From Neochlamydia sp. S13 (GTDB lineage: Bacteria > Chlamydiota > Chlamydiia > Chlamydiales > Parachlamydiaceae): a stretch of DNA of 64,000 bases. The notes under the pieces are model-generated. The model had not been told where the DNA came from and ran no database searches. It saw only the letters and a program-made list of their open reading frames with translations. Position numbers and translations under genes: made by a program. Position 1 is the stretch's first letter, and each line of letters begins with the position of its first letter. Shown piece after piece: positions 9,444 to 19,159 of the stretch. The stretch covers positions 806,001 through 870,000 of the forward strand of contig NZ_AP017977.1 of assembly GCF_000648235.2 (NCBI RefSeq), in the 5' to 3' direction.

Positions 9444-10133
9444 ATGCTGATTGATATCTTATCGCTATTTCCCAACTATTTTAAAGGGCCGTTTGATGAA
9501 AGCATTATCATGCAGGCCAGGAAAAAGGGCCTTTTAGATATCAATCTCATTGATATACGTACTTTTGCAGACAATCGCTATCATAAAGTTGATGACAGAC
9601 CTTATGGGGGTGGACCTGGAATGGTCATGATGCCCCAACCTGTGCTTAGTGCCATCCATAGTGTTAAAAAGCCTGGCGCTAAAGTGATTTATATGTCGCC
9701 CCAAGGGCCCCTCCTCAAGGCAGATAAATGTAGAGAATTAGCTCAACAAGATCACCTTATTCTGTTATGTGGGCATTATGAAGGCATTGATGAGCGTATT
9801 TTAGATGAGGTAGATGAAGAGATTAGCATTGGAGACTATGTATTAACGAATGGGTGCTTAAGTGCCATAGTTCTTGTTGATGCACTCGTTAGGTTTGTAC
9901 CTGGTGTACTGGGGCATGAAAGTGCGGCCGCCGAAGATTCGTTTGAAAATGGATTATTAGAGTGCCCTCATTACACTCGGCCAGAGAGCTATGAAGGTAA
10001 AGCAGTCCCCGAAATTCTATTAAGTGGGGACCATAAAAAGATCGCCGAATGGCGTCGTAAAAAATCGTTAGAAAAAACTCAACGTGTACGACCCGATTTA
10101 TGGCAAAAGTTAAATATAAATCTTGAGGAGTAG
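9444..10133 (+). CDS. trmD: tRNA (guanine-N1)-methyltransferase TrmD
   Basis: SPOUT-family enzyme that methylates G37 of tRNAs with CCN, CUN and CGG-type anticodons, preventing +1 frameshifting. The 229-residue protein shows the N-terminal [13 protein letters not shown] block, the [10 protein letters not shown] substrate loop and the trefoil-knot segment [13 protein letters not shown] followed by [11 protein letters not shown]. The C-terminal domain carries RPESYEG. It lies 12 bases after rpsP and 5 before rplS, as in most bacteria. Length is close to the usual ~240. Confidence 0.97.
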   Translation: MLIDILSLFPNYFKGPFDESIIMQARKKGLLDINLIDIRTFADNRYHKVDDRPYGGGPGMVMMPQPVLSAIHSVKKPGAKVIYMSPQGPLLKADKCRELAQQDHLILLCGHYEGIDERILDEVDEEISIGDYVLTNGCLSAIVLVDALVRFVPGVLGHESAAAEDSFENGLLECPHYTRPESYEGKAVPEILLSGDHKKIAEWRRKKSLEKTQRVRPDLWQKLNINLEE

Positions 10134-10138
10134 AAAAA

Positions 10139-10555
10139 ATGAGAAAACATGCTTTGGTCGAAATGATCCAAAACGAACAGCTTAAAAAAGATATTCCCAA
10201 TTTTAGAATTGGCGATACTATCCGTGTGCATACTCGTATTATTGAAGGTCAGAAAGAGCGTATTCAGGTGTTTACAGGCACAGTAATTGCCCGTAAAGGT
10301 TCAGGGCTTTCCGAAACATTCTCTTTACATCGGGTAGCCTATGGAGAAGGTATGGAGCGTCTATTTCCTTTACATAGCCCGCGCATAGCAAAAATTGAAG
10401 TCATAAAAGAAGGTCAAGTGCGTCGTGCTAAATTGTACTATCTTAGAGGAACTTCAGGAAAAGCTTCTAAAGTTAAAGGTCGCGTAGGCTTTAATCGCAA
10501 AAGCGCTGCAGTTGAAAAAGAGCCTGTAGCTGCAAATGTTGCTAACGAAAGCTAA
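10139..10555 (+). CDS. rplS: 50S ribosomal protein L19
   Basis: Large-subunit protein at the 30S-50S interface. The 138-residue sequence has the [10 protein letters not shown] block, the family [15 protein letters not shown] motif, [24 protein letters not shown] and a short charged tail with Lys and Glu beyond the usual ~115 residues. GAGGAG lies just upstream of the ATG. It is the last of the ribosome-related genes in this run before rnhB. Confidence 0.97.
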   Translation: MRKHALVEMIQNEQLKKDIPNFRIGDTIRVHTRIIEGQKERIQVFTGTVIARKGSGLSETFSLHRVAYGEGMERLFPLHSPRIAKIEVIKEGQVRRAKLYYLRGTSGKASKVKGRVGFNRKSAAVEKEPVAANVANES

Positions 10556-10564
10556 AATGACTCA

Positions 10565-11248
10565 ATGTCAGAGTTAAAGAAAATTGGCAAGCGTGAAACT
10601 AAGCGCTTGCTTAGCCTCACTACATTTGAAGAAGAAGCCCGGCAACAAGGTTATCAGATTATTGCAGGTATCGATGAAGCAGGGCGAGGCCCTCTAGCAG
10701 GACCTGTAGTTGCAGCAGCGTGCATCATTCCTGTAGGCCTTTTAATTCCCGAAGTTAACGACAGCAAGCAATTATCCAGCGATAAACGTACGGAATTGTA
10801 TAATATACTTACCCGCCATGAAGATATTCATTATGGAATAGGGGTAATTGATTCTCCTACTATTGATAAAATTAATATTTATCAGGCCACTATAGCAGCT
10901 ATGCTTATGGCAGTTGCGCAGTTAAGCTTAGAGCCTCATTTTTTGCTTGTAGATGGTTTAAAGCTTCCGCATCCTAGCATTCCTACTCAAAAGATCATCA
11001 AAGGGGATACTAAATCGCAATCTATTGCAGCTGCCTCTATTATTGCCAAAGTAACTCGCGACCGTCTGATGATTGAGTATCATCAACAATGGCCTCTTTA
11101 TGGTTTCGATCAACATAAAGGGTATGGAACGGCCAAGCATTTAGAAGCACTTAAGGTGCATGGAGTATGCCCGATCCATCGCCAAAGTTTTGGGCCAGTT
11201 AGGCATCAACTTGGCATAAGAAATGCTCAATTCTCTTTAACTTTCTAA
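10565..11248 (+). CDS. rnhB: Ribonuclease HII
   Basis: Endonuclease that cuts the RNA strand of RNA-DNA hybrids and removes misincorporated ribonucleotides. The 227-residue protein has the [10 protein letters not shown] motif at 37-46 (two catalytic acidic residues), NDSKQLS, an LLVDGL block with the third Asp and [10 protein letters not shown] with the fourth. It starts 9 bases after rplS. In Chlamydia gmk follows closely; here about 8 kb of mobile sequence separates rnhB from yicC-gmk. Confidence 0.96.
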   Translation: MSELKKIGKRETKRLLSLTTFEEEARQQGYQIIAGIDEAGRGPLAGPVVAAACIIPVGLLIPEVNDSKQLSSDKRTELYNILTRHEDIHYGIGVIDSPTIDKINIYQATIAAMLMAVAQLSLEPHFLLVDGLKLPHPSIPTQKIIKGDTKSQSIAAASIIAKVTRDRLMIEYHQQWPLYGFDQHKGYGTAKHLEALKVHGVCPIHRQSFGPVRHQLGIRNAQFSLTF

Positions 11249-11368
11249 TTAGTTTTTCCCTAGCTAACTGAGCTTCATTACAATCTTAATATAATATTTA
11301 TAAATTAGTTGTATTTGAAAGTTAATATATGTATATGATAATTTAAGGTTAAAAATTAAGGTATAGGT

Positions 11369-12121
11369 ATGAAAATAAATTCGCAAGACTTGTTTAACGA
11401 CATTAATGCCCTTCGTTTATATGAAGTGGCAGTGAGCATATCACGTGAAAATGGAAAAAAAAACTATACGATCAAAAGAGTGAAGCTAAATCAGCACGAC
11501 AGTATAGAAAGAATAGAAGCTTTAATTACTAAGCTTAATGAGGGTAAGATTTGGCTTAAAGTCGGTAAACGTCGCGAAGGCACAGTAAAATATGTGGGTA
11601 AAGGATTGAAACCTAGCGAAATTGCAAGCATTATCTTAAAAAAGCAAGATAAAACCGATAAGACACCGATAGAAATCTCCATCGATATCACTAAAGAAAA
11701 TTTAGAAGATCAAGTAGAAGAGATGTCGCATCAAGATATTTCCTTATTAGAAAGGATAGCTAAAAGCCTTCAAACAACCTTTAAGCTTGACATTCAGAAA
11801 AAAGTGAATAGTCAAGCTCATCTCATTAATCACCATGTAGCTGACTCTTCTGTTAATTCAAAGCATGCATTAGCTGCTAAAGCAACTCTATCTGAAGAGA
11901 AAAAACTTACCTATCGATCTCGATCTCAAGAATCTAAGAAAGAGAAAAAAGTGGAAGAAGAAAAAGCCATTGAAAAACAACGCGTTCAAAAGCGTAAAGC
12001 GCTAACATTGGCTAAAGAGTTAGATGAAAAATCTGATAAGCGCCGTCTTAGAGCTATTAAATCCACTGAAAAGCAAAAAGAGATTTTGAAAGCTGTGCCT
12101 TCGCCAAGAAAGGCTTCATAA
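11369..12121 (+). CDS. Unrecognised Lys/Glu-rich protein
   Basis: A 250-residue protein with ATG at 11369. Residues 1-115 look like a compact alpha/beta domain (KRVKLNQHD, KIWLKVGKRREG, GLKPSEIASIILKK). After residue ~160 the sequence becomes highly charged, with runs such as EEKKVEEEK and EKQRVQKRK, and is likely helical or disordered. No signal peptide or membrane helix is seen. I do not recognise the family. It sits at the boundary between the conserved block and the mobile island. Confidence 0.75.
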   Translation: MKINSQDLFNDINALRLYEVAVSISRENGKKNYTIKRVKLNQHDSIERIEALITKLNEGKIWLKVGKRREGTVKYVGKGLKPSEIASIILKKQDKTDKTPIEISIDITKENLEDQVEEMSHQDISLLERIAKSLQTTFKLDIQKKVNSQAHLINHHVADSSVNSKHALAAKATLSEEKKLTYRSRSQESKKEKKVEEEKAIEKQRVQKRKALTLAKELDEKSDKRRLRAIKSTEKQKEILKAVPSPRKAS

Positions 12122-12297
12122 AGCTTAATTTTGAAGATCGAGAAGCTCCTCAAATTACTCTCTAAATTTTTAAGCGGCGAGTATTCAGGGAAATTGCATG
12201 AAGATTTAAGTTGACAAATAAGGAAATAGTTAAAAAAAGATCTTCACATGGTTTAAAAATGTTTTTCACCAAAAAATTTTAAACATGGAAGGTCAAA

Positions 12298-12453
12298 ATG
12301 ATTGAAAAAGATATCGATTTATTAATCTCTATTTTTTGTGATGTAGAGGCTTGTTGTAAACAATTTGAGCCTGAATGGCGCAAAATATTGGTTGAAAACC
12401 ACCCAAAACCTTTAATTGGAAAGAACAATAAACCTTCATCCCAGAGGAATTAA
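12298..12453 (+). pseudogene. Possible transposase N-terminal fragment (IS982/IS4-like)
   Basis: A 51-codon frame begins MIEKDIDLLISIFCDVEACC and continues with FEPEWRK. That pattern (short helix, then a C-x-x-CCK-FEP segment) resembles the first residues of IS982-type transposases. The frame then stops and no continuation is seen. I treat it as a fragment with low certainty. Confidence 0.35.
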
Positions 12454-12553
12454 ATACTATGTCGGTTGGGAAGCCTATGACTTAGCTTCTTAAGCTCTGG
12501 TTCAAGCTTTTTAGCACGCCTGCAAATGCGTGTATAATAAGGAACAGGCAGTC

Positions 12554-12841
12554 TCAAAACGAGCAAGTAATCAGAGACAAGAGAAATCCTCGCAAAGTGC
12601 AAAGGGGCAAATGATAAACAGCCCTAATCATCAATGCGCATAAGAAAGCATTAGCGGAGTAAATTCTTAGGCGACTCTTCTTCCCGGCGCTTTTATTTTC
12701 CCTCCATCCTTTAATGGACTCCTCTGAGAACCATAAAGTTATGTTTCCTCTTTGCGCTAAAGCTTTGTTATGCTCGGACCAATTACGTATGCGGTGGTTA
12801 ATCTTTTTTTCCATAGCTTGCCTATATTTTTGTCTTGGCAA
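12554..12841 (-). pseudogene. IS5-family transposase N-terminal fragment
   Basis: A 95-codon frame contains NWSEHNKALAQRGNITLWFS, followed by IKGW and a region reading YSANAFLCALMIRAVYHLPL then RGFLLSL. This matches the N-terminal segment of a widespread IS5-type transposase group (R-NW-EYN-L--RG--T-W---). The catalytic DDE part is absent; the frame stops after about 95 of an expected ~300 residues. It is a truncated remnant. Confidence 0.6.
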
Positions 12842-13010
12842 ACTAAATTTTATATCTCTTAAGCGTTAAAGAGCAATCTTATCGCATACGTTTCTTATCA
12901 TTTACGCAAGAACGCCTTTTTCCTTTATCGCTTAATCTGAGTGACTTCATGGTGATCAGGATTTAGATTTAAATGCTAAGATTTATTCTGGACTTTAAAA
13001 GGTAAATTTG

Positions 13011-13033
13011 ATAATAGATGTTTAATCTATTAT
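13011..13033 (+). promoter_or_regulatory. Small dyad upstream of the split gene
   Basis: ATAATAGAT (13011-13019) and ATCTATTAT (13025-13033) form a perfect 9-bp inverted repeat with a 5-base spacer. It contains a TATTAT-like hexamer and lies 22 bases before ATG 13055. A G-rich Shine-Dalgarno (AAAGGGGGGG, 13042-13051) follows. It could be an operator or a 5' leader hairpin; its function is unknown. Confidence 0.35.
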
Positions 13034-13054
13034 ATCTAAATAAAGGGGGGGAAC

Positions 13055-13112
13055 ATGCAAATAAGCACCTTGGCTAAACTATACATTTTTATTGATAGGC
13101 ATGCAGATTACG
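13055..13112 (+). CDS. Exon 1 of a protein gene interrupted by a group II intron
   Basis: ATG at 13055 follows a strong G-rich ribosome binding site. The 19 codons plus one base read MQISTLAKLYIFIDRHADY and end exactly at the GTGCG start of the intron. Joining base 13112 to base 14983 makes a Val codon and keeps the frame open to 16322, giving a 465-residue protein. The exon-encoded residues align with the N-terminus of the DUF4116 protein at 30527-31207 (shared F-I and DY-P--ST-T), so the join is supported by homology as well as by frame. Confidence 0.85.
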
Positions 13113-13657
13113 GTGCGCCACGAACTTTGACAAGCCAACGGCGGGTCAAAGATGCTGTACAAGAGATTAGGGAAGGCCCCTAGTAACCGATGACTTAGGC
13201 ATAGGTTACAAACCACCTTAAGCTGCATGGGTAAAGAGCCCATGTGGTGAGCGTTAAGGAAAAGGTATAGCAAGACTATATCAGGTGAGAGTTAAGGAGA
13301 CGAATGCAAATGAATCACTGATGACGTGTCGAAAGCATAGGGATGATGTCAAAACTGGGGGGTCTTAGTTAACCCAGGACAAATCTAAGGGAAACCTAAT
13401 ATTAACTGCTTAGATGGCATCCGGCATAAAGGTGACGTGAACTTAACTACAGGCTCTTATACGGAACGTGGGAACCTGTCGCCTTGATGAAAAGGGAGAA
13501 GTTCAAATGGAAGCCCCATAAGAACCAGAGTACCGATGCAAGGAACAGGGGCGGAATAGCCCGTAGTAGTGAGGAGACCTCTGTAATGGAGGTGGAGCGA
13601 AGGGGACTATATTGTTTAGCTTAAGATTAATCGAACAACTGGAAACAGGAGGAATCG
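13113..13657 (+). ncRNA. Group II intron 5' RNA region (domains I-III), copy 1
   Basis: About 545 bases between the intron start and the maturase ATG, with no ORF but many short complementary blocks and full conservation in copy 2 (60302-60847). It should hold the exon-binding sites EBS1 and EBS2, which I did not assign. Confidence 0.75.
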
Positions 13658-14908
13658 ATGAATACAGCAAAGTCGTATTGTATTTCTAAATCCATTGTAT
13701 GGGAAGCATACAAGAGAGTAAAAGCTAACAAAGGAGCAGCAGGTGTTGACGAAGAGTCTATAGAAGAATTTGAAAAGAATCTTAAAGACAATCTGTATAA
13801 ACTTTGGAATCGCCTATCGTCGGGGAGCTACTTTCCGCCTCCCGTAAAGATAGTTGCCATACCAAAAAGTGATGGAAAGCTGAGAAAGCTGGGAATACCC
13901 ACAGTATCAGACAGAATCGCACAGATGGTCGTTAAGCTGTATCTAGAGCCAGAGATTGACCCACATTTTCATCCTGATTCTTATGGGTACAGACCTGGAA
14001 AATCAGCGTTAGAAGCCGTAGGAGTCGCTAGACAGAGATGTTGGCGCAACGACTATGTTATTGACCTTGATATCAAAGGATTTTTCGATAATTTAGACCA
14101 CGAGCTCGTGATGAGAGCCGTAAGGAAACACACCGAAAGCCAATGGATTCTTCTGTATATAGAACGCTGGCTAAAAGCGCCAGAGCAAGATGCAGACGGG
14201 AAACTTATAAAAAGAGATAGAGGGACTCCACAAGGGGGTGTAATCAGCCCTTTACTAGCCAATCTATTTCTTCATTATGCCTTAGACGAATGGATGAGGA
14301 AATGCTATCCAGGTAATCCATTCGAGCGTTATGCTGATGATATAGTGGTTCACTGTCAAACGGAAGCGCAAGCCAACGAAATAAAGAAAGCTATTGCAGA
14401 ACGCTTAGCTCAATGCAAACTGGAGTTGCATCCTGCAAAGACAAAAATCGTCTATTGCAAAGATGATGAACGAAGAAAAAGATACCTAAACGAGAAATTT
14501 GATTTTTTGGGATATACTTTTAGAGCCAGAAGATCAAAGAATCGGTATGGAAAGCTCTTCATCAACTTTAGTCCCGCAGTAAGCAATAAAGCAAAGAAAG
14601 CAATAACGAGTACGATGAGAAGTTGGAAAATGCATCTGCGCAGTGACAAGAAGATTGTAGATTTATCAAGAATGTTTAACCCCATGATAAGAGGTTGGAT
14701 CAACTACTATGGTAAATATTACAAATCAGAACTCTATCAAATTTTCAATGTTGCAAACCGTACATTAGCAAGGTGGGCGGAAAGGAAATACAAGAAGTTA
14801 AGAGGCCACAGCAGAAGGGCAATGCATTGGTTGGGAGGGATCGCAAAACGAGAACCTCAGCTATTTGCTCACTGGAAAATGGGCGCCATACCTGCGACTA
14901 GACAATAG
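13658..14908 (+). CDS. ltrA: Group II intron reverse transcriptase/maturase (intact)
   Basis: A 416-residue protein that would bind the intron RNA, aid splicing and copy the intron into DNA during mobility. The RT domain spans about 10-290 and has RYADD (catalytic Asp pair), GTPQGGVISPLLAN, the palm motif LDIKGFFDNLDH and FDFLGYTF. A maturase (X) domain follows with RGWINYYGKYY and RTLARWAERKYKKL. The protein ends soon after FAHWK, so there is no HNH endonuclease domain; target-primed insertion would need nicked or replicating DNA. AGGAGGAA precedes the ATG. Confidence 0.95.
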   Translation: MNTAKSYCISKSIVWEAYKRVKANKGAAGVDEESIEEFEKNLKDNLYKLWNRLSSGSYFPPPVKIVAIPKSDGKLRKLGIPTVSDRIAQMVVKLYLEPEIDPHFHPDSYGYRPGKSALEAVGVARQRCWRNDYVIDLDIKGFFDNLDHELVMRAVRKHTESQWILLYIERWLKAPEQDADGKLIKRDRGTPQGGVISPLLANLFLHYALDEWMRKCYPGNPFERYADDIVVHCQTEAQANEIKKAIAERLAQCKLELHPAKTKIVYCKDDERRKRYLNEKFDFLGYTFRARRSKNRYGKLFINFSPAVSNKAKKAITSTMRSWKMHLRSDKKIVDLSRMFNPMIRGWINYYGKYYKSELYQIFNVANRTLARWAERKYKKLRGHSRRAMHWLGGIAKREPQLFAHWKMGAIPATRQ

Positions 14909-14942
14909 GAGCCGTATGAGCTGAGAGGCTCACGTACGGAAC
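14909..14942 (+). ncRNA. Group II intron domain V (copy 1)
   Basis: The 34-base catalytic hairpin begins directly after the maturase stop. GAGCCGTATGAG pairs with the GCTCACGTACGG arm across a GAGA loop, and the AGC triad is present. This is the most conserved part of any group II intron. The same hairpin is in copy 2, and a related one (GGGAGCGGTATGAATTGAGA) is in the outer intron near 62742. Confidence 0.85.
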
Positions 14943-14982
14943 TGTGAGAGCGTGAGGGTGTGATCCCCTCGCGCTACTCGAC

Positions 14983-16322
14983 TTCCCTTAGCAAGCACTG
15001 TAACAAGTTTAATAGACATTTTTCAAAAAGTGGCTATTCAGACTTTCAAACCCATAGAAAATCCATCAAGCCACTATTACTACAGTTATTTAAATAAAAA
15101 AAGCTTTAAACGCTGTAGCATTTTATTAATTCCTGTATTAGGAAACATAGTTGTAGCAATTCTAGATTTTGCTCAACAAAGATGCAAGGACCCTAGCTAT
15201 GAGAGGCGAAACTCCCATAAAAACAGTATACATGCTAAAAATAGCAGCACCAAAAATTGCCAAAAGATAAAGACTAAAAACATTACACCCTTACCTATAA
15301 ATTCCGCTAAAGAAACAGTGTTATTCTCTAACCAAATCCAGGCCCCAGTAATAAGTAAGTTAGCCGATCAATTAGAGATGTTTATAGATAATGAAGGGAT
15401 TCTTGATAGCAACTATTGTCAGCAACAAACATGTGATAAACTGAACCGCATTTTTGATAAGCAGCTTCATAAAATTAGAGAGTTAGAAAAAGAAGCTTTT
15501 ACTATTTTAAAAACATCTAATGATAGTGAACAATATTCTGTATGTCTATCTTCCGCAGAAAAAGAAGTAGAAAGCATAAAAAATATTATAAGCGCCCTTC
15601 ATAGAAAAAAAGCATCTAACTCAACCCATCATAAAGAGTTTAAAAAAACAGAAAAAACCCTTCAAGATATGCGTTCTTCCATCCCCTTAGGCAATAGCAT
15701 AATTTTAAGAAAAGATGTAGAAATGATGCAAATCATTTCTTCAGTCCCTCAGGAAAAAACTTACATTTCTTCAGCTCATGGAACTTTCTATGAACCACAA
15801 ATTAGCCTAGTAGCTTTAAGTGGATGGTTTCATAACCATATTATTGAGGAGTGTTATAAAGGAGTCAGTATAGCGCGTAAGAGGGATTGTATGTATAGCC
15901 ATCAGCTAAACACAATGTGTACAATCATAGGGCTCAAGAAGAAAAAAAATAAAGGAGAGGAAGAAGTAATTCAAAACCATTCTTCTTCTCGAAAGTCTAT
16001 TAAAGGATCTACTTCAAAGGCAGATAAACAAGAGATGGAGCATCCGTCTATTAGTTGGTCCAAAGTTTCTATCAGTCGTGGCTCAGCTTGGGGTGGAAAT
16101 ATGCTTAGACATAGTAAAGAGAAAAGTTTAGAAGAAGTAAAAGCTTTACAAGAAAATGTTCTTGCAGAGATATCCAAGGAGTTACCCAAAATGCTAGCTC
16201 AGTGGAAGTATGAAAAATGGGAGATCGGTACTTCAGAAGACCTTATAACAAAGTATGGAGTTTCGCCTAGTATAGCAAGAGAAGCTGATTATATTATATT
16301 ATTTCATAAAAAATGTGAGTAA
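14983..16322 (+). CDS. Exon 2 of the intron-split protein gene (unknown function)
   Basis: Carries residues 20-465 of the joined protein. Residues 20-85 match the N-terminal module of the protein at 30527-31207: IFQK, YYSYLNKKSFKRC, then a hydrophobic segment (ILLIPVLGNIVVAILDF) that may span or dip into a membrane. The rest has a Lys/Glu-rich helical part (about 150-240) and a mixed C-terminal domain (GSAWGGNMLRH, KWEIGTSEDL). I recognise no known domain. A GTG at 15030 could start a shorter form, but homology shows the true start is in exon 1. There are no internal stops. Confidence 0.8.
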
Positions 16323-16640
16323 TCGCCTGGTAAAGAAAAATAGTTTTCTAAATATGTATCCTTAAAATAACATTTAGAGCCTTTGGTTAAAGAATGGAAG
16401 ATAGCTATTCTTTAATCAAAGGAGTATACAGCGTGAAGTGCAACTAGGGATGGCAAAAAGTTTGTAAGATTATCTATAAAGCAGCCCTCCCCAAAAAAAT
16501 GTAATAAATAGGGCTTAATCTGATATTTGTAATAAAAATAAAGAAAACATAATTTAAAAGCCGCGAGACTTAAAGTCTTGTCGCTCATTAAAATTGGCAA
16601 GGCTGAAGTTGAAGCGAGCGGCTCTAAGACCAATAAGGAG
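16323..16640. other. Stretch between the split gene and the IS481 remnant
   Basis: Contains the hairpin at 16381-16421. The rest is AT-rich with no credible gene. Confidence 0.35.
16381..16421 (+). terminator. Hairpin downstream of the split gene
   Basis: CTTTGGTTAAAGAAT (16381-16395) and ATTCTTTAATCAAAG (16407-16421) pair over 15 bp with one G-T wobble and an 11-base loop. It lies 59 bases after the stop. There is no T-run, so termination efficiency is uncertain; it could also be an element end. Confidence 0.45.
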
Positions 16641-16644
16641 TATC

Positions 16645-17726
16645 AAACGTCAAATTTAGTAACTCATCAAAAAGTTATAAAAAATAAACTTGGTGTTTTA
16701 AAGCTAGCTGAAACATTAGAAAATGTATCTTAAGGCGTATAAGATGATGGGATATTATAGAGATAGCTTTTATAGATTCAAAAAGCTTTATGAAACAGGT
16801 GGAGAAGCAGCTCTTCAGGATATGGCACGTAAAAAACTCTGTATAAAAAACAGGGTGGGCGAGTCTATCGAAAAAGCTGTTGTTGATTTTGCTCTTCAAA
16901 AGCCTGCTTACGGACAATTAAGAGTAGGCAACGAGCTGTGAAGAAACAAGGGATTTTCATTTCGCCAGGAGGTGTGCGCTCTGTTTGGCTAAAGATACAA
17001 TCTTTAAGACTTTTCAAAAACGTCTCAAAGTATTGGAAGCTAAAATGGCTTTAGGAAGAAATGATATTAACAGAGGACCAACTAAAAGCTCTTGAAAAAG
17101 CCAAGGAAGAAAAAGAAGCACATGGCGAAATTGAAACTGAACATCCAGGCTACTTATTATCCCCGGATACCTATTACGTAGGCACTATTAAAGGTGTGGG
17201 ACGCATTTATCAACAGACAGTGATCGATACCTATTCTAAGGTAGCTTTTGTTAAACTATATGATAGGAAAAATGCGTTGGTAGCAGCGGATATGCTTAAA
17301 TGATCAAGTCATTCCCTGGTTTGAAGAGCAAGATATTCGTGTCTTAAGAATATTGACCGATCGTGGTACAGAGTACTGTGGAGCAAGAGAGCATCATGAG
17401 TATGAACTTTATCTGGTCATTGAAGACATTGACCATTCTCGCACTAAAGCCAGGCACCCTCAAACCAATAGAATCTGCGATAGTTTTCATCAGACCATCC
17501 AGAACGAATTTTATGCCCTAGCTTTTAGGAAGAAAGTGTTTAAAAAGGTTGAAGAATTACAAGAGGATGTGGATAAATGGATGAATGAGTATAATAACGA
17601 GAGAACACATACAGGAAAGTATTGTTTTGGCAAGGCGCCTTTACAAACATTCTTAGATGCCAAACATCTTGCGCAAGAAAAGATGTTAGATAAGTTACAA
17701 CTGACAGAAATAGTATCTGCCAGTTA
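16645..17726 (+). pseudogene. Decayed IS481-type transposase
   Basis: Reading across at least three frame breaks recovers a typical IS481-family transposase. A helix-turn-helix start ([35 protein letters not shown]) is followed by RVGNEL/GVRSVWL. Then comes the DDE core: HPGYLLSPDTYYVGTIKGV, VIDTYSKVAFVKLYDRK, LTDRGTEYCG and ARHPQTNRICDSFHQTI, ending in YNNERTHTGKYCFG. Breaks fall near 16730, 16940-17060 and 17300. The catalytic motifs survive but cannot be made as one protein. Terminal repeats were not identified. Confidence 0.85.
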
Positions 17727-17851
17727 ACTCAGGTTGGTCAGGTTAGGTGCTGTCTAGGGCATTTGAGGGGATTGCTAGGCAAGGTCTTTGTCAAATAATT
17801 TTCATCAGAACGCTCTGAGGAGGGTGTAAACAAAAGTGTTGGCAATCTTTT

Positions 17852-18895
17852 TTAAGCGGCAGCTTTGTAGGAATTCCAGTAAGCTTCCCAATAACCATTT
17901 AATCTACCTATTCTTAAGCTCAACATCGCATTAGCATTTTCTACCCTCCACCAAGCTCCCGCTATCTTCAGCCTCTTTTGTACCACATGCCTTAAGGCTA
18001 CTTTCTATCTCACCTGACCCAATCGGTAAGCCTTTATCTAAAGCACTTTTATAATTCATCATATCCAGTCTTTTTTCCATATACCTATAGCATCTTACTA
18101 AGCCATTCTCCTGCTCAGGATGATCTAGCGCCTTGAACTTAATTTCAATCTCTTTGAAAACTTCTCGGCTTTTTCCAGCTTTTAACTTTTCTTTACTTTC
18201 TTCTAACCACTTTTTTGGCGCAAAAATATTGCACCAAATCGCAGCCTCGGATAAATATTCACATAAATGATAAAAATCAATTAAGTGGCCGCTTCGATTG
18301 CAAAACTTTAGTTTTACTTGTTCAGCTATCCACGGCGCTCCATCACTTATGGCATGCACATAACTACCTTCTTTCAGACCCGCTAGAAAAGCACATTCTA
18401 GCATCTGTTGGCCTGCTTGTTCTGCTGTTCCAATACTACCAGCATAAAAGCGGTTGACTTTGTCCTTGCCTCTTGCCAAACTTAGTTTGGCTTCTTTCCA
18501 ACATATTTTTCTTGCTTTTCTTGCATCTTTTTTTGCTTGTTTGTCAACCTCATCTATCTCCACAATGGGTACCATACTCCCATCTGTTTCACTAATAATG
18601 ATTGCTTCTTGACTCGACGTTTCTTTTTTTAGCTTAGCTATTTTGTTTGCATGCTTTTGGGTAATCAATCTAACCATGGAAGAAGAAGCTTCAATTCCAT
18701 AATGCTCCTTCATCTTTTCCCCTACTTTTCCAAACGCAATATCTGCTCCAAAGTCGGTTATTGCTCGCTCTAAAGGTAAAGAATACCCTCTACATCTAAC
18801 CTTAGAAGATAAGGAAAATGGCCTAATCAATTTTCCTGCTTGTAGGAAGCATCTCTCTTCCATACCTACTATCCCAAATGTTGTATGCCAACTTA
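17852..18895 (-). pseudogene. ISKra4-type transposase, main frame, with a C-terminal frameshift
   Basis: The second transposase frame carries the catalytic part: SETDGSMVPIVEIDE, AISDGAPWIAEQVK, DFYHLCEYLSEAA and LPIGSGEIESS. It reads on from the upstream frame (18893-19159) by a -1 shift. Near 17985 the frame shifts again: the in-frame reading stops at 17931, while the expected ending (RLKIAGAWWRVENANAM, then LRIGRLNGYWEAYW) continues in another register to a stop at 17852. That second break looks like damage, so the transposase is probably inactive. Confidence 0.8.
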
Positions 18896-19159
18896 GTTTT
18901 TTTTTGAGCGTTGCCTTAATTTCATTTCCCGAGCCTTAGCTTCTTGTTCATTTACTTGATGCTCTGCCCAATCCTCAAGGCATTTTTTCCCTAAACCCCT
19001 AACTTCGGGAATAAGAGCAAATTCAGCATCATCCGCCACTTCAATTCCTTTAATTCCTTCGGTAATATCTAATAATTCTCTAATGGATTCTAATAAGTTG
19101 GGATGATTCTTTAAGCGATTTACTACATTATTAACTTCTTCTTCGTTAAGCATATGCAA
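18893..19159 (-). CDS. ISKra4-type transposase, upstream frame
   Basis: An 88-codon N-terminal frame (LNEEEVNNVVNRLKNHP, then GIEVADDAEFALIPEVRGLG and a KLRQRSKKN end). It stops just after a run of nine A (18897-18905 on the plus strand as T). The last codons read A-AAA-AAC, a canonical -1 slippery site at 18896-18902. Shifting there joins it to the main frame through LSWHTTFGIVGMEERCF. The protein begins with ATG at 19159; a second ATG lies two codons on. Confidence 0.75.
   Translation of the reverse strand: MHMLNEEEVNNVVNRLKNHPNLLESIRELLDITEGIKGIEVADDAEFALIPEVRGLGKKCLEDWAEHQVNEQEAKAREMKLRQRSKKN

Larger units (their letters stand above)
12122..13054. other. Mobile-element graveyard upstream of the split gene
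   Basis: Contains two transposase fragments (listed separately) and otherwise AT-rich sequence. The last ~50 bases hold a small dyad and a G-rich ribosome binding site for the gene that starts at 13055. Confidence 0.45.
13113..14982 (+). mobile_element. Complete group II intron, copy 1 (1,870 bases)
   Basis: Starts with GTGCG (13113) and ends in CTCGAC (14982). Both boundaries are fixed by comparison with copy 2 (60302-62173): identity stops abruptly at the same bases on both sides. The 5' ~540 bases are structured non-coding RNA (domains I-III). The intron ORF lies in domain IV. Domain V is at about 14909-14942 (GAGCCGTATGAG, then GAGAGGCTC and GTACGG). Domain VI is a GC-rich stem from about 14948 to 14975. 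It encodes an apparently intact maturase. It lies on the coding strand of its host gene, as splicing requires. Confidence 0.93.

Noticed and set aside
15030-16322. Independent gene starting at GTG 15030
   Set aside because: The frame is open back to the intron end and joins exon 1; homology to the protein at 30527-31207 continues upstream of this GTG.
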